DNA of 8,715 nucleotides from an uncultured Amylibacter sp. (GTDB lineage: Bacteria; Pseudomonadota; Alphaproteobacteria; Rhodobacterales; Rhodobacteraceae): the NCBI GenBank assembly GCA_938001995.1, contig CALLAV010000173.1, positions 1 to 8,715 on the forward strand, in the 5' to 3' direction. Position numbers and translations under genes: made by a program. The notes beneath the pieces were generated by a model. The model saw only the letters and a list, made by a program, of their open reading frames with translations, ran no database searches and had not been told where the DNA came from. Shown piece by piece: positions 1-6,600 of the stretch. Within the stretch, counting starts at the first letter, position 1. Every line of letters begins with the position of its first letter.

Positions 1-543
1 CATACTATCCTGAACGGCCCGCGTTACGAAAGCTTGCTCGACGATATCTTTATCAAAGGCAAATTGTCTGATGACATGAGCCTGTACATCCACCGCCCTG
101 CGCTGACCGATCCAACGGCTGCTCCGGCTGGCGATGACACATTTTACGCCCTGTCCCCTGTGCCGCACCTGGGCTGGGACAACGGCGTTGATTGGCAGAC
201 AGAAGAGCCGAAATACCGCGAGAAAGTCGCAGCACAGCTAGAAACCGTTATCCCGGGATTTCGTGATCACATCAGCACCGAAACCGTGTTCACACCGGAA
301 ACCTTCCGCGACCGATACCTGTCACCATTCGGCTGTGGCTTTTCGCTTGAACCACGCATTTTGCAAAGCGCCTGGTTCAGACCGCACAACGTGAGCGAAG
401 AGGCAAAAGGCCTGTTCCTTGTTGGTGCAGGGACGCATCCAGGTGCGGGCATGCCGGGTGTGGTAGCAAGCGCTGAGGTGCTCGACTCTCTTATCCCGGC
501 GCTGTCTTCACAAGAAATCTCTGCAAGGATGGCCGCCGAATGA
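1..543 (+). CDS. crtI: Phytoene desaturase CrtI, C-terminal part (5' truncated)
   Basis: CrtI is an FAD-dependent, membrane-associated desaturase that converts phytoene stepwise to neurosporene or lycopene. The frame is open from the first base, so the window holds only the last 180 residues; the N-terminal FAD-binding fold lies to the left. The visible part carries the family's C-terminal signature, GLFLVGAGTHPGAGMPGVV (core at about nt 424-450), which closes the FAD site, and the preceding stretch SPFGCGFSLEP...SAWFRP is typical of CrtI rather than CrtD. A TTG at 34 could be mistaken for a start, but the reading frame continues upstream of it. The stop TGA overlaps the crtB ATG (ATGA, 540-543), implying translational coupling. 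Assignment rests on recognised motifs plus the crtB neighbour. Whether it is a three- or four-step desaturase cannot be told from this part. Confidence 0.95.
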   Translation, partial: HTILNGPRYESLLDDIFIKGKLSDDMSLYIHRPALTDPTAAPAGDDTFYALSPVPHLGWDNGVDWQTEEPKYREKVAAQLETVIPGFRDHISTETVFTPETFRDRYLSPFGCGFSLEPRILQSAWFRPHNVSEEAKGLFLVGAGTHPGAGMPGVVASAEVLDSLIPALSSQEISARMAAE

Positions 544-1568
544 TTGCCCCTAATGATCTGGAGCACTGCCGCCGTGTGATCAAAACGGGGTCTCTCTCGT
601 TTCATGCGGCGTCAAAACTGCTGCCGTCCAATGTTCGTGACCCTGCTCTCGCACTTTATGCTTTTTGTCGTTTGGCGGATGACGAAGTGGATGAAGGCAA
701 CGCCAAAGGCCGCGCGGTATTGGATCTTCAAGAACGCCTTGATCTCGCCTATCAAGGCAAGCCGCGCAATGCGCCCGAAGACCGCGCCTTTGCTGCGATA
801 ATCGAAGAATTTGACATGCCACGCGCCTTGCCTGAAGCCTTGCTTGAAGGATTGGCTTGGGACGCTGTTGAAAAACGGTATGACACACTGTCAGACGTGC
901 GTTCCTATTCTGCTCGTGTTGCCAGCGCTGTCGGTGCGATGATGTGTGTGTTGATGCGCGTACGGGATCCAAACGCGCTCGCTCGTGCCTGCGATCTGGG
1001 TGTTGCGATGCAACTGACGAACATTGCCCGCGACGTTGGCGAGGACGCCCATGAGCGCCGCATCTATTTGCCCATCGACTGGCTGAATGACGCCAACATG
1101 GATCTAGAAACGTTCTTTAACGCGCCCAAACCAACGCGCGAGGTCCGCGGCATGGTGCGAAGCCTATTGGCCGAAGCACACCGTTTGTATATCCGATCCG
1201 AAGCTGGCATTTCCGCACTGCCCCTGTCCGCTCGAAGCGGAATTTTTGCAGCGCGTTACATCTATGCAGGGATCAGCGGTGCGGTGCGCAAAAACCAGCA
1301 CGACAGCATTAATTTCCGCGCCCATACCAGCAAAGCCACAAAGCTGGCCCTGATCGGAAAATCCGCCATCCGCGCCGCTGGCACCACGGTCTTACCCACG
1401 TCCCCCGTAATCTATGCCGCCCCTTTGCCCGAGGTGAAATTCCTTGTGGACGCCGCCGCAGGAGAGGTTCAAAACCACGTGGGACGTACTGAATCCTTAC
1501 TCAATACTTTGGCCGAATTAAAAGCTCGCGAAACGCATGGCTTATCCAAAGGAATGGCTGCTGAATGA
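540..1568 (+). CDS. crtB: Phytoene synthase CrtB
   Basis: CrtB condenses two geranylgeranyl diphosphates head-to-head, through prephytoene diphosphate, to 15-cis-phytoene, the first committed carotenoid step. At 342 residues it has the usual family length. Both Asp-rich metal-diphosphate sites of the squalene/phytoene synthase family are visible: CRLADDEVDEG (about residues 43-53, with D47, D48 and D51) and AMQLTNIARDVGEDA (about 156-170, with Q158, N161, R164, D165 and D169). The RIYLP segment follows at about 174-178, as expected. The ATG at 540 is inside the crtI stop, and a weak AAGGAT at about 524-529 can serve as ribosome binding site. The 3' end overlaps tspO by ATGA. It is cotranscribed with crtI, so both enzymes for phytoene formation and desaturation come from one message. 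Confidence is high. Confidence 0.97.
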   Translation: MIAPNDLEHCRRVIKTGSLSFHAASKLLPSNVRDPALALYAFCRLADDEVDEGNAKGRAVLDLQERLDLAYQGKPRNAPEDRAFAAIIEEFDMPRALPEALLEGLAWDAVEKRYDTLSDVRSYSARVASAVGAMMCVLMRVRDPNALARACDLGVAMQLTNIARDVGEDAHERRIYLPIDWLNDANMDLETFFNAPKPTREVRGMVRSLLAEAHRLYIRSEAGISALPLSARSGIFAARYIYAGISGAVRKNQHDSINFRAHTSKATKLALIGKSAIRAAGTTVLPTSPVIYAAPLPEVKFLVDAAAGEVQNHVGRTESLLNTLAELKARETHGLSKGMAAE

Positions 1569-2044
1569 CTCTTTTCTTGTTTCTATTGTTCTTTCTTGCC
1601 TGCGCGGGCGCAGGTGCGACGGGTGCGATGTTTCCACCTGGTGAGTGGTACAAAACCCTGGACAAACCATCTTGGACACCGCCCGATTGGGTGTTTCCTG
1701 TGGCTTGGACCAGCATCTACATCCTGATTTCCATTGCAGGCGCACGTGCGGCCAGCCTGGAAGGCAGTGGTGTGGCCCTCGCGTTTTGGGCCTGCCAAGC
1801 GGCGTTCAGCACGCTGTGGACGCCGGTGTTTTTCGGATTACGCCGCCTGAAGGGTGCGCTTTTGGTTATGGCTCCGCTGTATCTTTCAGTGCTTGGCGCA
1901 ACCATCGCGCTGTTTCAGTTGGATTTCTGGGCAGGATTGTTCTTTGTGCCTTATCTCGTTTGGGTCACCGTTGCGGCCGCGCTCAACTACGCTGTTGCAC
2001 AGTTGAACCCACAGGCCGAACCGCTCGACCTTTCAAAGATTTAG
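1565..2044 (+). CDS. tspO: TspO/MBR family tryptophan-rich sensory protein (CrtK)
   Basis: This is a small five-helix membrane protein homologous to the mitochondrial translocator protein. In Rhodobacter sphaeroides TspO sits in the outer membrane, binds or moves porphyrin intermediates, and down-regulates photosynthesis genes when oxygen is present. The 159-residue product matches the usual length of about 158. It is strongly hydrophobic and Trp-rich, with family segments in order: PPGEWYKTLDKPSWTPPDW (about 24-42), FPVAWTSIYI (44-53), LWTPVFFGLR (84-93) and PYLVWVTVAAALNYAVAQLN (129-148). The ATG overlaps the crtB stop (ATGA, 1565-1568), with AAAGGA at 1548-1553 upstream. The TAG stop (2042-2044) overlaps the stop of the convergent crtC. 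Position after crtB is as in other Rhodobacteraceae clusters, where it was once called crtK. Subcellular location and role are inferred from that homologue. Confidence 0.93.
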   Translation: MTLFLFLLFFLACAGAGATGAMFPPGEWYKTLDKPSWTPPDWVFPVAWTSIYILISIAGARAASLEGSGVALAFWACQAAFSTLWTPVFFGLRRLKGALLVMAPLYLSVLGATIALFQLDFWAGLFFVPYLVWVTVAAALNYAVAQLNPQAEPLDLSKI

Positions 2045-2955
2045 AACGTCCATTTCGCGCGTCGCGGAACCCGCACCGCTAACATCGGTTTCAGCAACGG
2101 GTTCGCATATCGGTTCAAATCGAGCGCCTCATGCACCCCGCGCACAACTTCGCCACTGATCTGCGTTTCCACAACCGAACGGGAATAGAACGGCGCGTCC
2201 AGCATCGGTTTGATTTGGCGCGGTGTCACACCAGCATCCGCCCGCGTTTCACGACGCAAAGCCCATAACGTACGCTTAAACGGCGTGCGCGGTGGGGCAT
2301 CAACAACGGAGGCTTTCCCATCCACGTCAAACGCAATCGCCGCGTCCAACGCAGTACCATCGCGCCGATCCGCATCATAAAAGCATGTGGACCCGTCCTT
2401 GGTTGGAAACCGCCCCCAGGTCCAATAGCTGAAATCCTGCTCCAATGGTCGCGTACCAAAATTACTATCAAAATAGCCATGCCCGTCGAACTGCCAGCCC
2501 TCGGCCTCTAAATCCACACTAATGCGTGCCGTCGGCGCAAAGGGACGCCACACGTGGGCCCCATCTGTGGTCAAAGGCAGCTCGACCGATGTCACCGCAC
2601 TGGGCGTAACCCGAATTTGCCCACGCATCCGTGAAATCAAAGGCAGCGAGGACACTTCGTTGATATCAATCACCAACTGCCCATCCCGCCATGCCATTTG
2701 CGATGGCCCAACCGTCAGTGAGTCTTGGGACCTGCGCAGCGCAGATTCACCACGATCCGTCATAGCAAACCGTCCTTGCGGACCATAGGTCGCCACATTG
2801 ATGCAGCAGTTGTTGGCAGGATTGCGCCGCCTTGACCAATGAAACCACGGCGAAAACACTGACCCGATAAAGCCGATGATTGAAACGGCTCTTAGCCCGT
2901 CATCGCTGATCCCATCGACGTACCACCAGGCGTATCCACCAGCGGGGACGTCGAT
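2041..2955 (-). CDS. crtC: Acyclic carotenoid 1,2-hydratase CrtC (start uncertain)
   Basis: CrtC adds water across the C1-C2 double bond of neurosporene or lycopene to give 1-hydroxy carotenoids, the substrates of CrtD and CrtF. Family features, read on the minus strand, are GGYAWWYVDGISDDG (about 2937-2896), GFIGSVFSPW, then FAPTARISVDL and GYFDSNFGTRPLEQDFSYW, the AttH/lipocalin-like fold. The stop TAA (2043-2041) overlaps the tspO stop. The 5' boundary given is the limit of recognisable homology (an ATC codon), not a start I can defend. In this frame there is no ATG, GTG or TTG between an ATG at 3255, deep inside crtD, and a GTG at 2859, which would remove the WWY motif. Alternatives are 404 residues from 3255 or 272 residues from 2859; the usual length is about 280, so roughly 280-305 is expected. 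The product call is firm and the start is not. Confidence 0.9.
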   Translation of the reverse strand: MDVPAGGYAWWYVDGISDDGLRAVSIIGFIGSVFSPWFHWSRRRNPANNCCINVATYGPQGRFAMTDRGESALRRSQDSLTVGPSQMAWRDGQLVIDINEVSSLPLISRMRGQIRVTPSAVTSVELPLTTDGAHVWRPFAPTARISVDLEAEGWQFDGHGYFDSNFGTRPLEQDFSYWTWGRFPTKDGSTCFYDADRRDGTALDAAIAFDVDGKASVVDAPPRTPFKRTLWALRRETRADAGVTPRQIKPMLDAPFYSRSVVETQISGEVVRGVHEALDLNRYANPLLKPMLAVRVPRRAKWTF

Positions 2956-4439
2956 GTTGAAATTTGGTCGCTCAAGATCGCCGCGGCCGCATGCTTGGCG
3001 GAGAGCGTTGCCATCGGAACCCCCGCCCCCGGATGGGCGCCGCCGCCCACCAGATACAATCCGCGCACCTTGGTCCGTGCGGTCGGGCGTTTGAAAGCCG
3101 CCATCAGCCCATGTGGGGATCGCCCGTAAAGCGACCCGTTCGACGCTGGAAACATCTGTCCGAACGTCTGCGGCGTCGTCAGGCTGTTTCGCTTGGGTGT
3201 TGGCGAAAATGTCAGGCCGAAATCGGCCAGACGGTTGAAGACTTGTGTCTGACATTGGTCAATCTCCTCGGGTAATGCGGGTTCCTCTGATTGCGCAGCT
3301 GGCGCGTTAAGGATGATTTCAAAACGCTCCAAAACGCCTAGGGGCTGTGTGCGGTCGCGGTCTTGGGCATGGATATAGAGCGTGGCGTCTGTGGGGTTCT
3401 CACCCTGTGCCAAGGGTTCAAATTCTGCCTTTGGATCATCGGCAAAAAAGACGTTGTGTTGTTTCAAATCGACACCTTTCGGCACGGCTGCAAAAGTATG
3501 GACCAACGCCGAAAGGCTGCGCGGCTCCACCGACTCTTGTGTGACAGCTGTCGTGGCAGAACGTCCCAAATCCCCTTGAACCAACGCACGGGGATCCCCA
3601 TTGAACAAAACGCCATCCGCAGCGATCCGCTCATCACCGATGTGCACGGCACAGACTTGATCGTGCTGCGTTTCAATCCGCGTGACATGAGTGTTGTAAC
3701 GAAACTCTGCTCCGCGCGACGTGGCCAAATCCTCTATCGCACGCGCTAGCATGTGCATGCCACCGGCAACCGACCATACGCCACGCGCTTCTGCATCCCA
3801 GATTAGGCTCAGGATGGATGGACTGTGATATGGGCTGCCCCCGACATAGGTTGCATAACGTCCAAACAATTGCGCCAATTTCGGTTCTGCAAACCGTTTG
3901 GTCAGAGACTTTGCCAATGATTGATGCGGGGCCATTGCCCCGATCAACGAAGGATTTCGCATCACATGTGCGGTCAGTGCAGTCTGCGATGGAACGGCCG
4001 CTTGCATCATCGGCGCATTAAACGCATCAAACAGCCGCTTGGCATCTGCTGAAAACCGATCAAATGCTACCGCAGCCTTTGCACCAAACACAGAATGGAT
4101 ATTCGCGCGGCTCGTCTCTGCATTTGAATGCAAATCCAGTTGCGTTCCATCAGACCAAAAGTGTCGTGCAATGGTTTCAAGGGGTTTAAGCGTCACATGA
4201 TCCGCGAGCTGCTCTCCTACATCTGCAAACAGTGCTTCAAACACTGGTTTCAGGGTCAGAACCGTCGGACCTGCATCAATGGGGCCAGCGGCCGATGGAA
4301 CCGTGCGCATTTTGCCCCCGCGCGTGGCGTGGCGTTCAAGCACCGTGACCCTTAGACCTTCATGAGCCAATCGCAGAGCAGCCGACAGTCCACCGATGCC
4401 CGCACCGACAATCACAACATGTTTGGGTGTTTGCACCAT
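2892..4439 (-). CDS. crtD: Hydroxyneurosporene/methoxyneurosporene desaturase CrtD
   Basis: CrtD is a CrtI-type FAD enzyme that introduces the C3-C4 double bond into 1-hydroxy (or 1-methoxy) acyclic carotenoids, acting after CrtC and before or after CrtF. The 515-residue product has the N-terminal dinucleotide-binding fold VVIVGAGIGGLSAALRLA (glycines at about 12-17), with an acidic residue ending the second strand (VTVLER, E35). It also has the family's C-terminal GLYLVGGGAHPGAGVP (about 460-475). Its pairing with crtC and divergence from crtE distinguish it from the crtI at the left edge. The ATG at 4439-4437 has an AAGGGG 11 nt upstream as a distant ribosome binding site. The last 60 or so bases are also read in the -1 frame as the start of the CrtC domain. 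The Ser/Thr/Gly-rich tail after the FAD motif (STSTSPLVDTPGG) may be shaped by that overlap. Confidence 0.95.
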   Translation of the reverse strand: MVQTPKHVVIVGAGIGGLSAALRLAHEGLRVTVLERHATRGGKMRTVPSAAGPIDAGPTVLTLKPVFEALFADVGEQLADHVTLKPLETIARHFWSDGTQLDLHSNAETSRANIHSVFGAKAAVAFDRFSADAKRLFDAFNAPMMQAAVPSQTALTAHVMRNPSLIGAMAPHQSLAKSLTKRFAEPKLAQLFGRYATYVGGSPYHSPSILSLIWDAEARGVWSVAGGMHMLARAIEDLATSRGAEFRYNTHVTRIETQHDQVCAVHIGDERIAADGVLFNGDPRALVQGDLGRSATTAVTQESVEPRSLSALVHTFAAVPKGVDLKQHNVFFADDPKAEFEPLAQGENPTDATLYIHAQDRDRTQPLGVLERFEIILNAPAAQSEEPALPEEIDQCQTQVFNRLADFGLTFSPTPKRNSLTTPQTFGQMFPASNGSLYGRSPHGLMAAFKRPTARTKVRGLYLVGGGAHPGAGVPMATLSAKHAAAAILSDQISTSTSPLVDTPGGTSMGSAMTG

Positions 4440-4464
4440 CTGAACCAGCGCCCCTTTCGACTAG

Positions 4465-4494
4465 TATTGTTGACATTACAGCGCAAACTGTCCA
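4465..4494 (-). promoter_or_regulatory. Possible sigma70-type promoter for crtDC
   Basis: Read on the minus strand, TGGACA (4494-4489) is followed after 18 bp by ACAATA (4470-4465), about 26 bp before the crtD ATG. The -35 hexamer lies at the edge of the left PpsR/CrtJ-type palindrome, so repressor binding would block it. The match is only moderate, and alternative -10 choices one or two bases away look similar. Known for the family: crtCD and crtEF are divergently transcribed and both are PpsR/CrtJ controlled. The exact promoter is inference. Confidence 0.35.
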
Positions 4495-4506
4495 GTCTAG
4501 TTTACA
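4489..4506. promoter_or_regulatory. PpsR/CrtJ operator (left site, crtD-crtE region)
   Basis: TGTCCAGTCTAGTTTACA fits the TGT-N12-ACA consensus of the aerobic photosynthesis repressor PpsR (called CrtJ in Rhodobacter capsulatus). It lies 6 bp from a second copy, between the divergent crtD and crtE genes. The inner arms are imperfect, so on its own it is likely the weaker of the pair and may depend on cooperative binding. Repression in oxygen and in light is the expected effect on both directions. Confidence 0.8.
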
Positions 4507-4527
4507 TATATGTGTAAGTTTTAGCTT
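4501..4527 (+). promoter_or_regulatory. Possible crtE promoter within the paired operators
   Basis: By analogy with the bchC promoter in this window, TTTACA (4501-4506) at the end of the left operator would be the -35 and TAGCTT (4522-4527) inside the right operator the -10. The spacer is only 15 bp, shorter than the usual 17, so this would be a weak promoter needing help. A perfect TTGACA at 4470-4475 is an alternative -35, but no good -10 lies 16-18 bp after it. Low confidence on the exact elements; that a promoter lies in 4440-4552 is well supported by the divergent gene layout. Confidence 0.35.
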
Positions 4528-4530
4528 ACA
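4513..4530. promoter_or_regulatory. PpsR/CrtJ operator (right site, crtD-crtE region)
   Basis: TGTAAGTTTTAGCTTACA is a TGT-N12-ACA palindrome with perfect six-base arms (TGTAAG and CTTACA). The symmetry extends one more base on each side (G4512 and C4531). It is the best-formed operator in the window. It sits 22 bp before the crtE start codon, so binding would cover or flank the crtE transcription start. Only 6 bp separate it from the left site. Confidence 0.9.
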
Positions 4531-4552
4531 CCTCACGTTGGAGGCTTACCCC

Positions 4553-5440
4553 ATGGGTTTTGCGACACGCATCGACACTGCAATTCACAAAGCGATTCGC
4601 TTGGGTCAGGCACAACCGTCCCCTGCAAAATTGGCCTCTGCCCTGCACTATACAGTGACCCCTGGTGGCGCGCGGATCCGCCCGACAATCTTACTTAGCG
4701 TGGCCAAAGCCTGCGGCGATGACAAACCCGAACTGATCGACGCGGCTGCCGCTGCGCTCGAACTGATCCACTGCGCTTCGCTGGTGCATGACGACCTACC
4801 TTGCTTTGACGACGCGGATACGCGGCGGGGCAAACCTGCCGTACACAAGGCGTTCAGCGAACCACTTGCCGTTTTGACAGGCGACAGCTTGATCGTGATG
4901 GCGTTTCAAGTTCTCGCTCGCGCAGCCGCCATTGATGCGGACCGCGCCGCAAAACTGATGTTAGTGCTGGCCAATCGCACTGGGATGCCGAATGGCATTT
5001 GTGCAGGGCAAGGCTGGGAAAGCGAAGACAAGATTGATTTGCGAGCCTATCACCGGGCAAAGACGGGGGCCTTGTTTATTGCTGCAACGCAAATGGGCGC
5101 GATTGCTGCGGGTCAGGATGCAGAACCATGGGAAGAGCTGGGCGCACGTATTGGCGAAGCCTTTCAAGTGGCCGATGACCTGCGCGATGCCCTTTATGAC
5201 GAAGAAACACTCGGCAAACCTGTGGGCCAAGACGATCTGCATGGTCGTCCGAATGCCGTAGCTGAACTCGGTGTTGAAGGCGCGATTGCGCGGATGAAAG
5301 ACATCCTTTCAGGCGCCATCGCATCAATTCCGAAATGCCCAGGCGAAGCGATGCTTGCCCAAATGGTTAACGCTCAATCAGAGGCATTGACGCCGATGAA
5401 GTGGCGCACGACACAGCCGTCGACCACACCGGGTGAATAA
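4553..5440 (+). CDS. crtE: Geranylgeranyl diphosphate synthase CrtE
   Basis: CrtE is a soluble trans-prenyltransferase that elongates farnesyl diphosphate with isopentenyl diphosphate to the C20 precursor of carotenoids; the same C20 diphosphate also feeds the bacteriochlorophyll tail. The ATG at 4553 is chosen because a strong GGAGG (4540-4544) lies 8 nt upstream and the 295-residue product has family length. The in-frame ATG at 4427 would start inside crtD and translate the operators. Visible motifs are PGGARIRP (37-44), the first Asp-rich region LVHDDLPCFDDADTRRGKP (77-95, with D80, D81, D86 and D87), and the second Asp-rich region FQVADDLRD (204-212). The CFDDADTRRG form is a small variant of the usual CMDDDDxRRG. 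The TAA stop overlaps the crtF ATG (TAATG). This is the first gene of the rightward superoperon. Confidence 0.96.
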   Translation: MGFATRIDTAIHKAIRLGQAQPSPAKLASALHYTVTPGGARIRPTILLSVAKACGDDKPELIDAAAAALELIHCASLVHDDLPCFDDADTRRGKPAVHKAFSEPLAVLTGDSLIVMAFQVLARAAAIDADRAAKLMLVLANRTGMPNGICAGQGWESEDKIDLRAYHRAKTGALFIAATQMGAIAAGQDAEPWEELGARIGEAFQVADDLRDALYDEETLGKPVGQDDLHGRPNAVAELGVEGAIARMKDILSGAIASIPKCPGEAMLAQMVNAQSEALTPMKWRTTQPSTTPGE

Positions 5441-6573
5441 TGGCGGACATCCCGTTAGAGCCGACTGCGCACAATCGCCCCCGCTTTTCCATTCGCGGTT
5501 GGCAAGCAAGGCTGATCGCGTCTCGTAAATTTCAGAAATGGGCCGCCCAATCCCCCTTCACCCGTCGCCTTGTGCGTCGCGAAGGCGAAGCTCTTTTCGA
5601 TTTGCTGGCTGGATTCTGTCATTCGCAGATCCTAATGGCGCTCGTAAAATTCGACATTCCCACAATTCTTATGTCTGGCCCGATGAAAACCGATCTGCTG
5701 GCGGCGCACTGCAATGTGCCCCTCGAACGTATGGCGATTTTGCTGCGGGCGGGTGCGGCGCTGGGCCTGCTGAAATCGCGAAACGGTAAGAAATACGCAT
5801 TGACGCGGACAGGTGCGGCGCTGGTCGGCGTTCCAGGCTTGCCCCAAATGATCCAACACCACGACGTGCTTTACCGTGATTTGGCGGACCCTGTTGCGTT
5901 CTTCAAAGGCGAAGTAGACACGGAGCTCGCTGGCTTTTGGCCCTACGTCTTTGGTGGCGATATCGATCCAGCCGTGGCTGATACTTATTCGGACCTTATG
6001 GCGCGAAGCCAGATTTTGGTGGCCGAAGACACGCTGCGCGCCATCGACTTTTCCGACATTAAGAACCTGATGGACGTGGGTGGTGGCTCTGGCGCGTTTC
6101 TGGCCGCTGTTGGCGCTGCGGAACAACGCCCACACCTTACCCTTTTCGACCTGCCACAAGTGGCCCCGACCGCAGCGAATCGTTTTGCCAAGGAAGGCTT
6201 GACCAAACGCACGACCATCTGTGCAGGTTCGTTCCGTGAGGATCCATTCCCGCAAAACATCGACGCAATCAGCCTCGTACGGGTTTTGTATGACCATGAC
6301 GACGACTCGGTTCGGGCCCTCCTGAAGAAGTGCCGTGCTGCGCTGCCTAAGTCGGGCCGCTTGATCATTTCCGAACCCATGTCGGGTGGACATCAGCCAA
6401 GCCGCGCAGGCGATGCCTACTTCGCGCTCTATACGCTTGCAATGCGCACAGGCAAAGCGCGGTCAGCACAGGAAATCGCTGCGTTGTGCAAGGACGCAGG
6501 GTTCAAAACCGTGCGGTTCCCCAAAACGATGCGTCCCTTTGTGACAACATGTTTGGATGTCTACGTTTCTTGA
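5440..6573 (+). CDS. crtF: Demethylspheroidene O-methyltransferase CrtF
   Basis: CrtF transfers a methyl group from S-adenosylmethionine to the C1 hydroxyl of hydroxylated acyclic carotenoids, the last common step toward spheroidene. The 377-residue product has an N-terminal helical, winged-helix-like dimerisation region (about 45-135) and a Rossmann methyltransferase domain with motif I LMDVGGGSGAFL (210-221), an acidic strand-end LTLFDLPQV (233-241), and ISLVRVLYDHDDDSV (277-291) followed by LIISEPMSGG. Where plant-type O-methyltransferases have the catalytic His of HDW, this protein has Tyr284 (LYDHDD). As I recall, this is a usual CrtF trait and not a defect. The ATG at 5440 overlaps the crtE stop with only a poor ribosome binding site (GGGTGA at 5431-5436), so translation is probably coupled. 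The first ~40 residues are basic and variable. Confidence 0.95.
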   Translation: MADIPLEPTAHNRPRFSIRGWQARLIASRKFQKWAAQSPFTRRLVRREGEALFDLLAGFCHSQILMALVKFDIPTILMSGPMKTDLLAAHCNVPLERMAILLRAGAALGLLKSRNGKKYALTRTGAALVGVPGLPQMIQHHDVLYRDLADPVAFFKGEVDTELAGFWPYVFGGDIDPAVADTYSDLMARSQILVAEDTLRAIDFSDIKNLMDVGGGSGAFLAAVGAAEQRPHLTLFDLPQVAPTAANRFAKEGLTKRTTICAGSFREDPFPQNIDAISLVRVLYDHDDDSVRALLKKCRAALPKSGRLIISEPMSGGHQPSRAGDAYFALYTLAMRTGKARSAQEIAALCKDAGFKTVRFPKTMRPFVTTCLDVYVS

Positions 6574-6582
6574 CACTTTAGT

Positions 6583-6600
6583 TGTCCATTTTAGTTGACA
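6583..6600. promoter_or_regulatory. PpsR/CrtJ operator (left site, bchC promoter)
   Basis: TGTCCATTTTAGTTGACA matches TGT-N12-ACA. It begins 9 bp after the crtF stop codon and ends with the promoter's -35 hexamer. Exactly 8 bp (6601-6608) separate it from the second site, the spacing known for cooperative CrtJ binding at bchC in Rhodobacter capsulatus. Confidence 0.88.

Noticed and set aside
2054..2069. Possible terminator hairpin at the end of crtC (CGCG-CGT-CGCG)
   Set aside because: The stem is only four pairs with a three-base loop and no proper T-run. It codes for the conserved basic end of CrtC (VPRRAKW).
2956..3255. About 100-residue N-terminal extension of CrtC from the ATG at 3255
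   Set aside because: Its sequence is Arg/Gly/Pro-rich and looks like the shifted shadow of the conserved crtD FAD motif. I recognise no family similarity, though it stays open without a stop, so it is not formally excluded.
4478..4491. Small inverted repeat ACAG-N6-CTGT beside the left crtD-crtE operator
   Set aside because: The arms are only four bases and do not fit the PpsR consensus, so this is expected by chance and not supported as a site.
4427..4552. In-frame upstream extension of crtE from an ATG at 4427
   Set aside because: It would begin inside crtD on the other strand and translate both operators. It also lacks a ribosome binding site, whereas the ATG at 4553 has GGAGG at 8 nt and gives family length.
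5632..6393. 253-residue open frame antisense to crtF
   Set aside because: It lies opposite a confidently identified gene and shows no recognisable domain. Long antisense frames are common in GC-rich coding DNA.
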